Shown: piece after piece, positions 8,963 through 19,789 of the stretch
Position numbering within the stretch: position 1 is the stretch's first letter
Layout of the letters: each line of letters opens with the position of its first letter
Source: Immundisolibacter sp049322795
Lineage (GTDB): Bacteria > Pseudomonadota > Gammaproteobacteria > Immundisolibacterales > Immundisolibacteraceae
Reading direction: 5' to 3'
Length of the DNA stretch: 64,000 nt
Assembly (NCBI GenBank): GCA_049322795.1
Contig: JBMOQH010000025.1
Location: 62,001-126,000, forward strand
The notes under the pieces: model-generated
What the model was told of the DNA's origin: nothing
Databases searched by the model: none
Seen by the model: only the letters and a program-made list of their open reading frames with translations
Made by a program: the position numbers and the translations under genes

Positions 8963-9403
8963 ATGGATATCCGCAAGATCAAGAAGCTCATGGAGCTGGT
9001 GGAGCAATCCGGCATCAACGAGCTCGAAGTGCGTGAGGGCGAGGAGTCGATCCGTCTGAGCAAGGCACCGGCCGGCGTGATGATGTCGGCGGTGGCCGCC
9101 CCGGTCGCGGCGCCGGCGCCGGTGCCCGCGGCTGTCGTCCCGGTCGCCGCCGCGGCGGCGCTACCCGCCGGGCATGCAATGACGGCGCCGATGGTCGGCA
9201 CCTTCTACCGCGCGCCTTCGCCGGACAGCCCGCCGTTCGTGGAAGTCGGCAAGACGGTGGCGGTGGGTGACGTGGTCTGCATCATCGAGGCCATGAAGCT
9301 GATGAACCAGATCGAGGCCGACAAGGCCGGCGTGGTGGCCGCCATTCTGGTCGAGGACGGCCAGCCGGTGGAGTTCGGCCAGCCACTCATCGTCATTGCC
9401 TGA
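8963..9403 (+). CDS. accB: Biotin carboxyl carrier protein of acetyl-CoA carboxylase
   Basis: Carrier subunit of 146 residues. The C-terminal biotinyl domain has the EAMKLMNQ motif whose Lys carries biotin, preceded by an Ala/Pro/Val-rich swinging linker (about residues 36-70). The N-terminus, MDIRKIKKLMELVEQSGINE, is standard for AccB. It lies 12 bases before accC in one operon. Length is slightly below E. coli AccB because the linker is short. Confidence 0.98.
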   Translation: MDIRKIKKLMELVEQSGINELEVREGEESIRLSKAPAGVMMSAVAAPVAAPAPVPAAVVPVAAAAALPAGHAMTAPMVGTFYRAPSPDSPPFVEVGKTVAVGDVVCIIEAMKLMNQIEADKAGVVAAILVEDGQPVEFGQPLIVIA

Positions 9404-9415
9404 CGGGGCGGACGC

Positions 9416-10759
<1,344 letters not shown>

Positions 10760-10763
10760 AGCC

Positions 10764-11702
10764 TCAGGGCGACGCCGGCAGCTCCAGCACCTCGCCGGGC
10801 TCGATGCGACGCCCGGCGAGAAACTCCCGGGCGCTGAGCATGCGCCCGCCTTGCGGCTGCAAGTCGGTCAGCAGCAGGCTGCCGCTGGCGCACGCCACCT
10901 CTACGCCTGCCGCGCCGACCGCGAGCACCTGCCCCGGCACACCGCGGCCGTCCAGCACCCGCGCGCCGCCGACGCGCAGGCGCTGGTCGCGCCACAGCGT
11001 CCAGGCCAGTGGCGTGGGCGCAAAGGCCCGCACCGCGCGCTCGAGCACTGCCGCCGGCTGCGCCCAGTCGAGCTGGGCCTCGCGCTTGTCGATCTTGGCG
11101 GCGTAGCAGGCGCCCTCACCCGGCTGCGGGCGGGCGGCCGCGGTGCCGCGCTCCAGCCCGGCCACCACCTCGCACAGGGCCTCGGCGCCCAGCGCCGCGA
11201 GCCGCTCGCGCAGACTTCCGGCGGTGTCTTGCGGAAGGATCGGTTCGCTGCGTGCCAAAAATACCGGCCCGGTGTCGAGACCCGCGTCCATCTGCATGAT
11301 GCACACGCCGGTTTGCGCGTCGCCAGCCAGCAGCGCGCGTTCGATTGGCGCGGCGCCGCGCCAGCGCGGCAACAGCGAGCCGTGCACGTTGAGCGCGCCC
11401 AGGCGCGGCACCGCCAGAATGGCCGGCGGCAGGATGAGGCCGTAGGCCACCACCACCAGCAGGTCGGGCGCCAGCGCCGCGAGCTGCGGCGCGGCGTCCG
11501 GCGGGCGCAGCGTCGGCGGCTGCCGGACCTCGATGCCGGCGGCGAGCGCCGCCTGCTTGACCGCCGAGGCAGCCAGCTTGCGACCCCGCCCGGCCGGGCG
11601 ATCGGGCTGCGTGTAAACGGCTGGCACCCGGTGCCCGGCCGCGAGCAGCGCCCGCAGGCTCGGCACGGCGAACGGCGCCGTGCCGGCGAACACGATGTTC
11701 AG
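10764..11702 (-). CDS. fmt: Methionyl-tRNA formyltransferase, apparent CTG start
   Basis: Formylates initiator Met-tRNA, about 312 residues. The N-terminus NIVFAGTAPFAVPSL, the catalytic NVHGSLLPRWRGAAP region and the PQDTAGSLRERL segment are diagnostic. The reading frame has no ATG, GTG or TTG near the conserved start. The codon directly before NIVFAG is a CTG that overlaps the def stop as CTGA, so CTG at 11702 is the likely start. Upstream in-frame codons lie inside def and are unrelated. It forms a two-gene operon with def. Confidence 0.93.
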   Translation of the reverse strand: MNIVFAGTAPFAVPSLRALLAAGHRVPAVYTQPDRPAGRGRKLAASAVKQAALAAGIEVRQPPTLRPPDAAPQLAALAPDLLVVVAYGLILPPAILAVPRLGALNVHGSLLPRWRGAAPIERALLAGDAQTGVCIMQMDAGLDTGPVFLARSEPILPQDTAGSLRERLAALGAEALCEVVAGLERGTAAARPQPGEGACYAAKIDKREAQLDWAQPAAVLERAVRAFAPTPLAWTLWRDQRLRVGGARVLDGRGVPGQVLAVGAAGVEVACASGSLLLTDLQPQGGRMLSAREFLAGRRIEPGEVLELPASP

Positions 11703-12208
11703 AGGCGGGTCTCTTCGCGCTGGCGCTTGCCGGCCTTCCTGCGCAGGCGGTCCTGCTTGAGGCGCGACAAATAGTCCACGAACAGCTTGCCGTCGAGGTG
11801 GTCGATTTCGTGCTGCACGCAAACGGCGAGCAGCCCGTCGGCGTCCATCTGCCGCGCCTGCCCGTCGCGGTCGAGGTAACGCACCGTGATGCGCTCGGCG
11901 CGCTCCACTTCCTCGAATACCTCGGGCACCGACAGGCAGCCTTCCTCGCATATCTGCACGCCGTCGCGGGCGGTAATGTGCGGGTTGATCAGCACCTGCA
12001 ACTGGTCGTGCTCGGCGCTCAGATCGATTACCACCACCCGCTTGCCGATGCCGACCTGGGTGGCCGCCAGACCAATGCCCTTGGCGGCGTACATGGTCTG
12101 CGCCATGTCGTCGACCAGCTCCCGCATTGCGGCATCGACGACGTCCACCGGCCGCGCCTTTTCGCGCAGCCGCGGGTCGGGATAGGTAAGGATTTGCAGC
12201 GACGGCAT
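11699..12208 (-). CDS. def: Peptide deformylase
   Basis: Metalloenzyme of 169 residues that removes the N-formyl group from nascent proteins. All three family motifs are present: GIGLAATQVG, EGCLSVP (metal-binding Cys) and QHEIDHLDG (two metal-binding His and catalytic Glu). The start at 12208 (MPSLQILTYPDPRLR) fits the family; an in-frame codon 21 bases upstream would add an atypical leader. The gene is divergent from the LysM gene, as in Pseudomonas. Confidence 0.97.
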   Translation of the reverse strand: MPSLQILTYPDPRLREKARPVDVVDAAMRELVDDMAQTMYAAKGIGLAATQVGIGKRVVVIDLSAEHDQLQVLINPHITARDGVQICEEGCLSVPEVFEEVERAERITVRYLDRDGQARQMDADGLLAVCVQHEIDHLDGKLFVDYLSRLKQDRLRRKAGKRQREETRL

Positions 12209-12357
12209 AAGAGTTGGAACGTCGATCAACTGGGCTACACTGCGACGGCCGCTGCGGCTTTCGCCTCAAGGCATCGGCGGTCGGACCGATATCGAAACAC
12301 GATACGACTGAATCCCGATTGCAGTCTGCCCGCAATCTTACTGGCCGGATATTGCCA

Positions 12358-13383
12358 ATGACCAGATTTTGCCGCTCGCTGATGGTGCTGTTCACGATGT
12401 GGCCACTGCTGGCGCCCGCCGACGAGCTCACCTTGCGCCCCGATCGGCCCGACGTCTATGTAGTGGTGCGCGGCGACACGCTGTGGGACATCTCCGGACG
12501 CTTTCTGGAAAAGCCGTGGCGGTGGCCGGAACTGTGGGGCGCCAATCCACAGGTCGCCAATCCGCACCTTATCTATCCCGGTGACCGCCTGCGCCTGGTG
12601 ATGACCGCGGACGGTCCGCGCCTGGTGCGCGACGGCGCGGGTGCCGGACCCGGTGCGCTGGGGCCGAAGGTCCGCGCGACGCCAATCGACACCGCCATCC
12701 CGCCGATTCCGCTGAAGCACATCCGTGCCTACCTCGAAGAGGCTGTGGTGCTGCACAGCAACCGGGCGGCGGATTTCGCCTACGTCGCATCGGCCGCCGA
12801 TGAGCACCTGGCGGTCGGTGGTGGAGACCGGGTGTATGGCCGCAACACCGCAGCACAGGTGGGCGAGGCTCTCGACATCTTCCGGATCGGAGATGTCTAC
12901 CGGGACCCGGAGACCGGCGAGCAGCTCGGCTACAACGCGCTGTACATCGGCCAGGCCAATGTGCAAAAGATCGGCGATCCGGCCACGCTGGGGGTGACCA
13001 AGGCGCGGCGCGAGGTGCTGGCCGGCGACGTCATGATTCCCGCGGAGGAGGGTCTGCTGCAAGCCGCTTATATGCCGCGCCCGGCGCCGGCTGCCGCCCG
13101 TGGCCACATCATCGGCGTGATCGATGGCGTGTCCCAGATCGGGCAGAACAGCGTCGTGGTGCTCAGCCGAGGCAAACGCGATGGCCTGGAACTCGGCCAT
13201 GTGTTGCAGGTCGATCAGGTGCCCCCGCCGATCCATGACCCGGTCGCACGCGAGCGGGTGCAGCCGCCAAGCGATCCGGCCGGCACGGTCATGGTTTTTC
13301 GACTGTTCGACCGTGTCAGCTACGCGCTGGTCATGACTGCCACGGGACCGATGCACCTGCTCGATGAGGTGTCGCCACCCTGA
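12358..13383 (+). CDS. Secreted LysM-domain protein
   Basis: A 341-residue exported protein with an N-terminal signal sequence (MTRFCRSLMVLFTMWPLLAP). One LysM peptidoglycan-binding domain follows at about residues 34-82 (VVVRGDTLWDISGRFL, GANPQVANPHLIYPGDRL). The rest resembles the uncharacterised family found next to dprA and def in many gammaproteobacteria. Likely binds the cell wall in the periplasm; exact role unknown. Its stop overlaps the dprA start as CTGA. Confidence 0.9.
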   Translation: MTRFCRSLMVLFTMWPLLAPADELTLRPDRPDVYVVVRGDTLWDISGRFLEKPWRWPELWGANPQVANPHLIYPGDRLRLVMTADGPRLVRDGAGAGPGALGPKVRATPIDTAIPPIPLKHIRAYLEEAVVLHSNRAADFAYVASAADEHLAVGGGDRVYGRNTAAQVGEALDIFRIGDVYRDPETGEQLGYNALYIGQANVQKIGDPATLGVTKARREVLAGDVMIPAEEGLLQAAYMPRPAPAAARGHIIGVIDGVSQIGQNSVVVLSRGKRDGLELGHVLQVDQVPPPIHDPVARERVQPPSDPAGTVMVFRLFDRVSYALVMTATGPMHLLDEVSPP

Positions 13384-14486
13384 ACCCGATCGCCGCCGGC
13401 CTCGCCCTGGCGCGGGTGCCAGGGTTGGGCGTGGCCGCCTGGCGGCGTTTGCTCGGCGCCTTCGGCTCACCGTCGGTCGTCCTGAGCGTTGGTCGCCCGG
13501 CCTTGATGGACGCACTCGGCGGCAAGTCGGCGCTGGCCGAGGGCATCCTCGCGGCGCGCGACCATCCACCGCAAGCCGATCTCGACTGGCTGCGTGGCAG
13601 CGCCGACCGGCACGCGCTGTTTCTGGACCAGGCCGGCTACCCGTCGCGCCTGGCGCAGATACCCGACCCACCCCTGTTGCTATGGGTGGACGGCGACCCC
13701 GCGCCGCTGCATGCGCCGCAAATCGCCATCGTCGGCAGCCGCAATGCCTCGCCGGCCGGACGCGAGACTGCCTTTGCGATGGCTTCGGCGCTGGTCGAGT
13801 GCGGATTGGTGGTGACCAGTGGCCTTGCCGAAGGCGTGGATGGCGCCGCACATCGGGGAGCCCTCAGCGGCGGGGGTAGCACGATTGCCGTTCTCGGCAC
13901 CGGACCCGACCGGGTCTACCCCCGTCAGCACGCCGGGCTCGCGGGGGATATCCGTGCGCGCGGCGCCCTGGTCAGCGAGCAGCCGGTCGGCACGCCGCCT
14001 CTCAGCTTCAACTTTCCGCGCCGCAATCGCATCATCAGCGGCCTGTCGCTTGGCGTGCTGGTCGTCGAAGCCGGCGCCCGCAGCGGCTCATTGATCACTG
14101 CCCGTCTGGCCGCCGAGCACGGTCGCGAGGTATTCGCCATCCCGGGTGGCATCCACAACCCGCTCGCCCGCGGCTGCCACGCGCTGATCCGCAGCGGCGC
14201 GAAGCTGGTGGAGTCGGTGTCCGACATCCTGGAGGAAATCCCCCCGCTCGATCCGCTGAGCTTCGTGAGCCGGCAAGACACCCGCGACGATTCGCCCGCC
14301 CTGGACAGCAACCCCGTACTGGCCGGCATCGGCGACGACCCGGTCAGCCTGGACCTGCTCGTGGCGCGCACCGGATTGACGGTCGCGGAAGTTTCCACCA
14401 TGCTGTTGACGCTGCAATTGGATGGCCTGGTGACGGCCCTGCCTGGCGGGTTGTTTGGCCGCCAGCGCCGGCACCCGCCGCGCTGA
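13380..14486 (+). CDS. dprA: DNA-processing protein DprA, apparent CTG start
   Basis: Loads RecA onto incoming single-stranded DNA during natural transformation; about 368 residues. The Rossmann-fold core is complete: IAIVGSRNAS, VTSGLAEGVDGAAHRGAL, TIAVLGTGPDRVYP, FPRRNRIISGLS and VVEAGARSGSLITARLA. A winged-helix-like C-terminal domain follows. The frame contains a stop at 13365 and then no ATG/TTG before a GTG at 13416, which would cut the N-terminal helical domain (LALARVPGLG). The CTG at 13380, in a CTGA overlap with the LysM gene, is therefore the likely start. Confidence 0.92.
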   Translation: MNPIAAGLALARVPGLGVAAWRRLLGAFGSPSVVLSVGRPALMDALGGKSALAEGILAARDHPPQADLDWLRGSADRHALFLDQAGYPSRLAQIPDPPLLLWVDGDPAPLHAPQIAIVGSRNASPAGRETAFAMASALVECGLVVTSGLAEGVDGAAHRGALSGGGSTIAVLGTGPDRVYPRQHAGLAGDIRARGALVSEQPVGTPPLSFNFPRRNRIISGLSLGVLVVEAGARSGSLITARLAAEHGREVFAIPGGIHNPLARGCHALIRSGAKLVESVSDILEEIPPLDPLSFVSRQDTRDDSPALDSNPVLAGIGDDPVSLDLLVARTGLTVAEVSTMLLTLQLDGLVTALPGGLFGRQRRHPPR

Positions 14487-14494
14487 GGATATCG

Positions 14495-14980
14495 ATGAAG
14501 GAATCCGTTCTCGACGCGCTGATGTTCCTGCTGGACAACTACAGCGAGGACGGTGCGATGGACGACGACGACCGGGACGAGTTGGCGGGTCAGCTGGCGA
14601 ACATGGGCTTCGAGGAAGGCGAGATCGATCACGCCTTCGACTGGCTGGAAAGCCTGGCGCAGGATGAGACCGACACGGCCAGCACTGACTGCGAGCCGTG
14701 GAGCGCGCACTCGCAGCGGCACTTCTCGGCGCAAGAGCTGTACCGCCTGTCGGTGGAGGCGCGCGGCTTCCTGATTCTGCTCGGACAGAACCCGATGATC
14801 GACCGGCCCTCGCTGGATCGCATCATCGACCGCGCCATGGCGCTCGATCTGGACGAGATCGACCTCGAGGCCATCAAGTGGATCACGCAGATGGTGGTCT
14901 ACAACCGCCCGGACACGGCTCACCTGTATGCCTACATGGAAGAGCTGGCCCTGCCGGAGTCGCTGCGGCGCCCGCACTAG
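14495..14980 (+). CDS. smg: Smg family protein (DUF494)
   Basis: Acidic helical protein of 161 residues. The N-terminus, KESVLDALMFLLDNY, and the C-terminal WITQMVVYNRPD segment are typical of Smg, which sits between dprA and topA in many gammaproteobacteria. Its biochemical function is not established. It starts 8 bases after dprA and is 81 bases before topA, so it is probably co-transcribed with dprA. Confidence 0.94.
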   Translation: MKESVLDALMFLLDNYSEDGAMDDDDRDELAGQLANMGFEEGEIDHAFDWLESLAQDETDTASTDCEPWSAHSQRHFSAQELYRLSVEARGFLILLGQNPMIDRPSLDRIIDRAMALDLDEIDLEAIKWITQMVVYNRPDTAHLYAYMEELALPESLRRPH

Positions 14981-15061
14981 CGCGCCACATCACGAGCGGC
15001 ACTTCCGAGAGCCGCATAACCCTGCGCCCCTAAACCAGTCTGCGCCACCGCTGCGCGTGCC

Positions 15062-17368
15062 ATGAGCTCAGAAAAAACAGTCGTCGTCGTCGAGTCGCCG
15101 GCCAAGGCCAAGACCATCAAGAAGTACCTCGGCCCCGGCTACGAGGTGCTGGCGTCCTACGGGCACGTGCGCGACCTCGTGGCCAAGGAAGGCGCCGTGC
15201 AGCCCGATCAGCACTTTGCGATGCGCTATGAGGGCATCGAGCGCAACCACCGCCATGTGGACGCCATCGCCAAGGCGATGCGCGGCGCCGACCGCCTGCT
15301 GCTGGCCACCGACCCGGACCGCGAGGGTGAGGCCATCGCCTGGCACCTGGCCGAGCTGCTGCGCGACCGCAAGGTGCTGGCCGACAAGCCGGTACGGCGG
15401 GTGGTGTTCCACGAGATCACGCAGCGGGCCATTCAGGCGGCCGTCGAGCACCCGGGCGACATTTCGATGGACCTGGTCAACGCCCAACAGGCGCGCCGGG
15501 CACTCGACTACCTGGTCGGCTTCAACATTTCGCCGCTGCTGTGGAAGAAGATTCGCCGCGGCCTCTCCGCCGGACGCGTGCAGAGCCCGGCGCTGCGCCT
15601 GATTGTCGAGCGCGAAGAGGAGATCGAAGCCTTTCAGCCGCGCGAGTACTGGACGCTGGACGCCAGCGCCACCAAGGGCAAGGCTGCGTTTCCGGCGCGC
15701 CTGACGCAGTTCGAGGGCGACAAGATCGAGCAGTTCAGCATCGTCGATGCCGAGCGCGCCGGACACGTCCGTGACACCATCGCCAGGCAGGCGAATGGCC
15801 AGCTCAAGGTGGCCGCGATCACGCGCCGCTCGCGCAAGCGCAACCCCGGGCCGCCGTTCATCACCTCCACCCTGCAGCAGGAGGCCTCGAAGCGCTTCGG
15901 CTTCACCGCCCAGCGCACGATGCGCATCGCCCAGCAACTGTACGAAGGCATCGACATCGGCGGTGGGCCGGTGGGCCTGATTACGTACATGCGTACCGAC
16001 TCGACCAGCCTGGCGCAGGAGGCGGTGGCCGAAATACGGGAGGTGATCGGCGAACGCTTCGGCGCAGACGCGCTGCCGCAGGCCCCCAACGTCTTCAAGA
16101 CCAAGAGCAAGAACGCCCAGGAAGCGCACGAGGCGATTCGCCCGAGCTCGGCCGCACGCGCGCCGGAATCGCTGCGCGGACACCTGAGCGCCGAGCAGCT
16201 CAAGCTGTACACGCTGATCTGGAAACGCACCGTCGCCTGCCAGATGAGCCCGGCCCAGATCGACACCGTGGCGGTAGACCTTTGCCCGCCCGGCGAGCCC
16301 GGGACGTTGCTGCGCGCCAGCGGCTCCACGGTGCGCGTACCCGGCTTTCTCGCCGTGTACGACAACCGCGAGGAAGGCGAGGAGGCGGAATCGAACCTGC
16401 CCGCCCTGGAGCAGGACGAGCTGGTCGAGCTGCGGACGCTGGAGGCCAACCAGCACTTCACCGAGCCGCCGCCGCGCTTCAACGAGGCCAGCCTGATCAA
16501 GGCGCTGGAGGAATTCGGCATCGGCCGGCCGTCCACCTACGCCAGCATCATCACCACGCTGCAGCAGCGCGAGTATGTGGTGCTGGACGGCAAGCGCTTC
16601 AAGCCCACCGACGTCGGGCGCGTGGTGAGCCGCTTTCTGACCGAGTTCTTCACCCAATACGTCGATTACGACTTCACGGCACGGCTCGAAGACGAGCTCG
16701 ACGCCGTGTCGCGCGGCGAGACTGACTGGGTGCCGGTGCTCGAACGGTTCTGGCAGCCGTTTCACGAGCGCGTCGAGCAAACCGAGACGTCGGTCGCGCG
16801 ACGCGACGTCACCACGCAGCAGCTCGACGAGGCCTGTCCGGAATGCGGCAAGCCGCTCGCCATCCGGCTTGGCAAGCGTGGCAACTTCATCGGCTGCACC
16901 GCCTATCCGGAGTGCAAGTACACACGCGACGTCAAACCCGAAGGCGGCGACGCCGAGCCGGCGCCCGAGCTGCTCGATCGCAAGTGCCCGGATTGCGGTG
17001 GCGATCTTGCCTACAAGCGCGGCCGTTACGGACGCTTCATCGGCTGCGTGAACTATCCGACCTGCAAGCACGTCGAGCCACTGAACAAACCAAGGGACAC
17101 CGGCGTCGCCTGCCCGGACTGCAAGCAGGGCACGCTCATGGAGCGCAAGTCCCGCTACGGCAAGCTGTTTTACTCCTGCAACCGCTACCCGGACTGCAAG
17201 TACGCGGTATGGGATCCGCCGCTCGCCGAACCGTGCCCGAAGTGCGGCCACGCCATCATGACGATCAAGACCACCAAGCGGCGCGGCGTGGAAAAGCTGT
17301 GCCCGGACAAGACCTGCGGCTACCGCGAAGCGGCGCCTGAGCTCGCGACGACGGACGACGCCGCCTGA
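15062..17368 (+). CDS. topA: DNA topoisomerase I
   Basis: Type IA topoisomerase of 768 residues that relaxes negative supercoils. The TOPRIM domain (VVVESPAKAKTIKKYLG, DPDREGEAIAWHL) is followed by the catalytic region with the active-site Tyr in ITYMRTDS. The C-terminus carries four zinc-ribbon modules with Cys pairs of the CPxCG...GC..YPxC type, the last one degenerate (CPKCG...LCPDKTC). It is convergent with gyrB, with 12 bases between the stops. Confidence 0.98.
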   Translation: MSSEKTVVVVESPAKAKTIKKYLGPGYEVLASYGHVRDLVAKEGAVQPDQHFAMRYEGIERNHRHVDAIAKAMRGADRLLLATDPDREGEAIAWHLAELLRDRKVLADKPVRRVVFHEITQRAIQAAVEHPGDISMDLVNAQQARRALDYLVGFNISPLLWKKIRRGLSAGRVQSPALRLIVEREEEIEAFQPREYWTLDASATKGKAAFPARLTQFEGDKIEQFSIVDAERAGHVRDTIARQANGQLKVAAITRRSRKRNPGPPFITSTLQQEASKRFGFTAQRTMRIAQQLYEGIDIGGGPVGLITYMRTDSTSLAQEAVAEIREVIGERFGADALPQAPNVFKTKSKNAQEAHEAIRPSSAARAPESLRGHLSAEQLKLYTLIWKRTVACQMSPAQIDTVAVDLCPPGEPGTLLRASGSTVRVPGFLAVYDNREEGEEAESNLPALEQDELVELRTLEANQHFTEPPPRFNEASLIKALEEFGIGRPSTYASIITTLQQREYVVLDGKRFKPTDVGRVVSRFLTEFFTQYVDYDFTARLEDELDAVSRGETDWVPVLERFWQPFHERVEQTETSVARRDVTTQQLDEACPECGKPLAIRLGKRGNFIGCTAYPECKYTRDVKPEGGDAEPAPELLDRKCPDCGGDLAYKRGRYGRFIGCVNYPTCKHVEPLNKPRDTGVACPDCKQGTLMERKSRYGKLFYSCNRYPDCKYAVWDPPLAEPCPKCGHAIMTIKTTKRRGVEKLCPDKTCGYREAAPELATTDDAA

Positions 17369-17380
17369 GGCGGCGCCCCG

Positions 17381-19789
17381 TCAGACGTCGAGATTGGCCA
17401 CCGCCAGCGCGTTGGTCTCGATGAATTCGCGCCGCTGACTGACCTCATCACCCATCAGCGTGGTGAACATCTGGTCGGCAGCAACCACATCCTCGACCCG
17501 CACACGCAGCAGGCGCCGCGAGCCGAAGTCCATGGTCGTCTCCCATAGCTGCTCGGGGTTCATCTCGCCCAAGCCCTTGTAGCGCTGCACGCTGACGCCG
17601 CGCTGCCCCTCGCCGAGCAGCGCGTCGAGCACGTCGCCAAATCGCCCCACTTCGCGCCGGTTGTCGCCCATCTGCAGCCAGGCGCCGGGACCGATCAGAC
17701 CGGCCAGACGCTCGGCCATGGCGCTGATCGCGCGGTATTCGGGCGAATGCCAGAACGCTGCTCCCAGGGTGAAGCGGGTGTGCACGCCGTGCTCAATACG
17801 ATCCACTTGCAGCGCGCCTTCGGCGTGCTCGCTGGCCGGCTGCCAACGCACCGCAAACCGGCTCGGACCACCCGCCAGTGCGGTATCAAGGTCCCGCGCC
17901 AGTGCGTCCATGGCGCCCGCGTCCTGCTGGCGCTCGTCAGTCACCCGATGCAGGCCGAGCAGGGCGTCCAGGATCCGCCGGTCGTAGCGCCTGCTGGCGC
18001 GATCGATCTGCGCCAGCACCGCCGTATAGTCCTTGGCCAGCGCCTCGAAGGCGTCGTTGTCCATGGCGGGCGCCGCTTCGGCCGGATGGAACACGACGTT
18101 CTGCAGCGCAAGTTCCAGCAGGTACAGGTTGAGCGAGCGATCGTCCTTGAGGTAACGCTCCTGTTTGCCCTTCCTGACACGGTACAAGGGCGGCTGGGCG
18201 ATGTACAAATGCCCACGTTCGATCAGCTCCGGCATCTGCCGGTAGAAGAAGGTCAGCAACAGCGTGCAGATGTGGGCACCATCCACGTCCGCGTCGGTCA
18301 TGATGATGATGCGGTGGTAGCGCAGCTTGTCGGGGTTGTATTCCTCCCGGCCGATGCCGCAACCAAGCGCGGTGATCAGCGTGCCGACTTCGGCCGAGGC
18401 CAGCATCTTGTCGAAGCGGGCCTTCTCGACGTTCAGGATCTTTCCCTTCAGCGGCAGGATGGCCTGCGAGCGCCGATCGCGCGCTTGCTTGGCGGAACCG
18501 CCGGCCGAGTCGCCCTCAACCAGATACAGCTCGCACAGGCTCGGGTCTTTTTCCTGGCAGTCGGCGAGCTTCCCGGGCAGGCCGGCGATGTCGAGCACAC
18601 CCTTGCGACGGGTCATCTCCCGCGCGCGGCGGGCGGCTTCGCGGGCACGCGCAGCGTCGATGATTTTCGAGACCACGGCGCGCGCTTCGGAGGGGTTCTC
18701 CAGCAGGAAGTCCGAGAGCTTGTCTGCGATGGCAGCTTCGACCACACCCTTGACCTCGGACGAGACGAGTTTGTCCTTGGTCTGCGATGAGAACTTCGGG
18801 TCTGGCACCTTCACCGACAGCACGCAGGTCATGCCCTCACGAATGTCATCACCGGACGTCTCGACCTTGGCCTTCTTGGCCAAGCCCTCCTTCTCGATGT
18901 ACTGGTTCAGCGTGCGCGTAAGGCCGGCACGGAAGCCCGCCAGATGTGTTCCGCCGTCGCGCTGCGGGATGTTGTTGGTGAAGCAGAACATGGTCTCCTG
19001 GTAGGAGTCGTTCCACTGGATGGCAACTTCGACGCCGATGTCGCCACGCTGCTCGGCGAAATGAAAAACCGTGGGGTGCAGCGGCGTCTTGTTGCGGTTG
19101 AGATGCTCCACGAAGGAACTGATGCCGCCCACATATTCGAAGACCTCGTGCCGATCGTCCCGCTCGTCGCGCAGCTCGATGCGCACCCCCGAGTTCAGGA
19201 ACGACAGTTCGCGCAGGCGCTTGGCCAATACGTCATAGTGGAATTCGATGTCGCTGAACACCTGCCCGCTTGGCCGAAAATAGACGCTGGTGCCGGTGGA
19301 CGTTGCGTCGCCCACGATACCGAGCGGCGCCTGAGGCTCGCCATCCCGATAGATTTGCTCGTGCAGCTTGCCATCCCGGCGGATGGCGAGCTTGAGGTGT
19401 TCCGATAGCGCGTTTACCACCGACACGCCGACGCCATGCAGGCCACCGGAAATCTTGTACGAGTTGTCGTCGAACTTGCCGCCGGCGTGCAGCGTGGTCA
19501 TGATGACCTCGGCAGCCGAGCAGCCCTCCTCGGCATGAATGTCGACCGGTATGCCGCGGCCATCGTCTTCAACGCTCACCCCGCCATCGCCGTGAATTAC
19601 CACCTTGATGTTGTGGCAGTGGCCGGCCAGGGCCTCGTCGATTGCATTGTCGACCACCTCAAACACCATATGGTGCAGACCGCTGCCATCGTCCGTGTCG
19701 CCGATGTACATGCCAGGGCGCTTGCGAACCGCATCGAGGCCCTTCAGCACCTTGATGCTCGACGAGTCGTAGACGTTTTCGTCAGTCAT
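17381..19789 (-). CDS. gyrB: DNA gyrase subunit B
   Basis: ATPase subunit of gyrase, 802 residues, full length for gammaproteobacteria. The GHKL ATPase domain shows VFEVVDNAIDEALAGH and GRGIPVDIH. The TOPRIM domain shows EGDSAGGSAKQARDRRSQAI and the DADVDGAHI metal site. The long insertion of gammaproteobacterial GyrB is present before the C-terminal QRYKGLGEMNPEQLWETTM. It overlaps recF by 4 bases, closing the dnaA-dnaN-recF-gyrB block. Confidence 0.98.
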   Translation of the reverse strand: MTDENVYDSSSIKVLKGLDAVRKRPGMYIGDTDDGSGLHHMVFEVVDNAIDEALAGHCHNIKVVIHGDGGVSVEDDGRGIPVDIHAEEGCSAAEVIMTTLHAGGKFDDNSYKISGGLHGVGVSVVNALSEHLKLAIRRDGKLHEQIYRDGEPQAPLGIVGDATSTGTSVYFRPSGQVFSDIEFHYDVLAKRLRELSFLNSGVRIELRDERDDRHEVFEYVGGISSFVEHLNRNKTPLHPTVFHFAEQRGDIGVEVAIQWNDSYQETMFCFTNNIPQRDGGTHLAGFRAGLTRTLNQYIEKEGLAKKAKVETSGDDIREGMTCVLSVKVPDPKFSSQTKDKLVSSEVKGVVEAAIADKLSDFLLENPSEARAVVSKIIDAARAREAARRAREMTRRKGVLDIAGLPGKLADCQEKDPSLCELYLVEGDSAGGSAKQARDRRSQAILPLKGKILNVEKARFDKMLASAEVGTLITALGCGIGREEYNPDKLRYHRIIIMTDADVDGAHICTLLLTFFYRQMPELIERGHLYIAQPPLYRVRKGKQERYLKDDRSLNLYLLELALQNVVFHPAEAAPAMDNDAFEALAKDYTAVLAQIDRASRRYDRRILDALLGLHRVTDERQQDAGAMDALARDLDTALAGGPSRFAVRWQPASEHAEGALQVDRIEHGVHTRFTLGAAFWHSPEYRAISAMAERLAGLIGPGAWLQMGDNRREVGRFGDVLDALLGEGQRGVSVQRYKGLGEMNPEQLWETTMDFGSRRLLRVRVEDVVAADQMFTTLMGDEVSQRREFIETNALAVANLDV

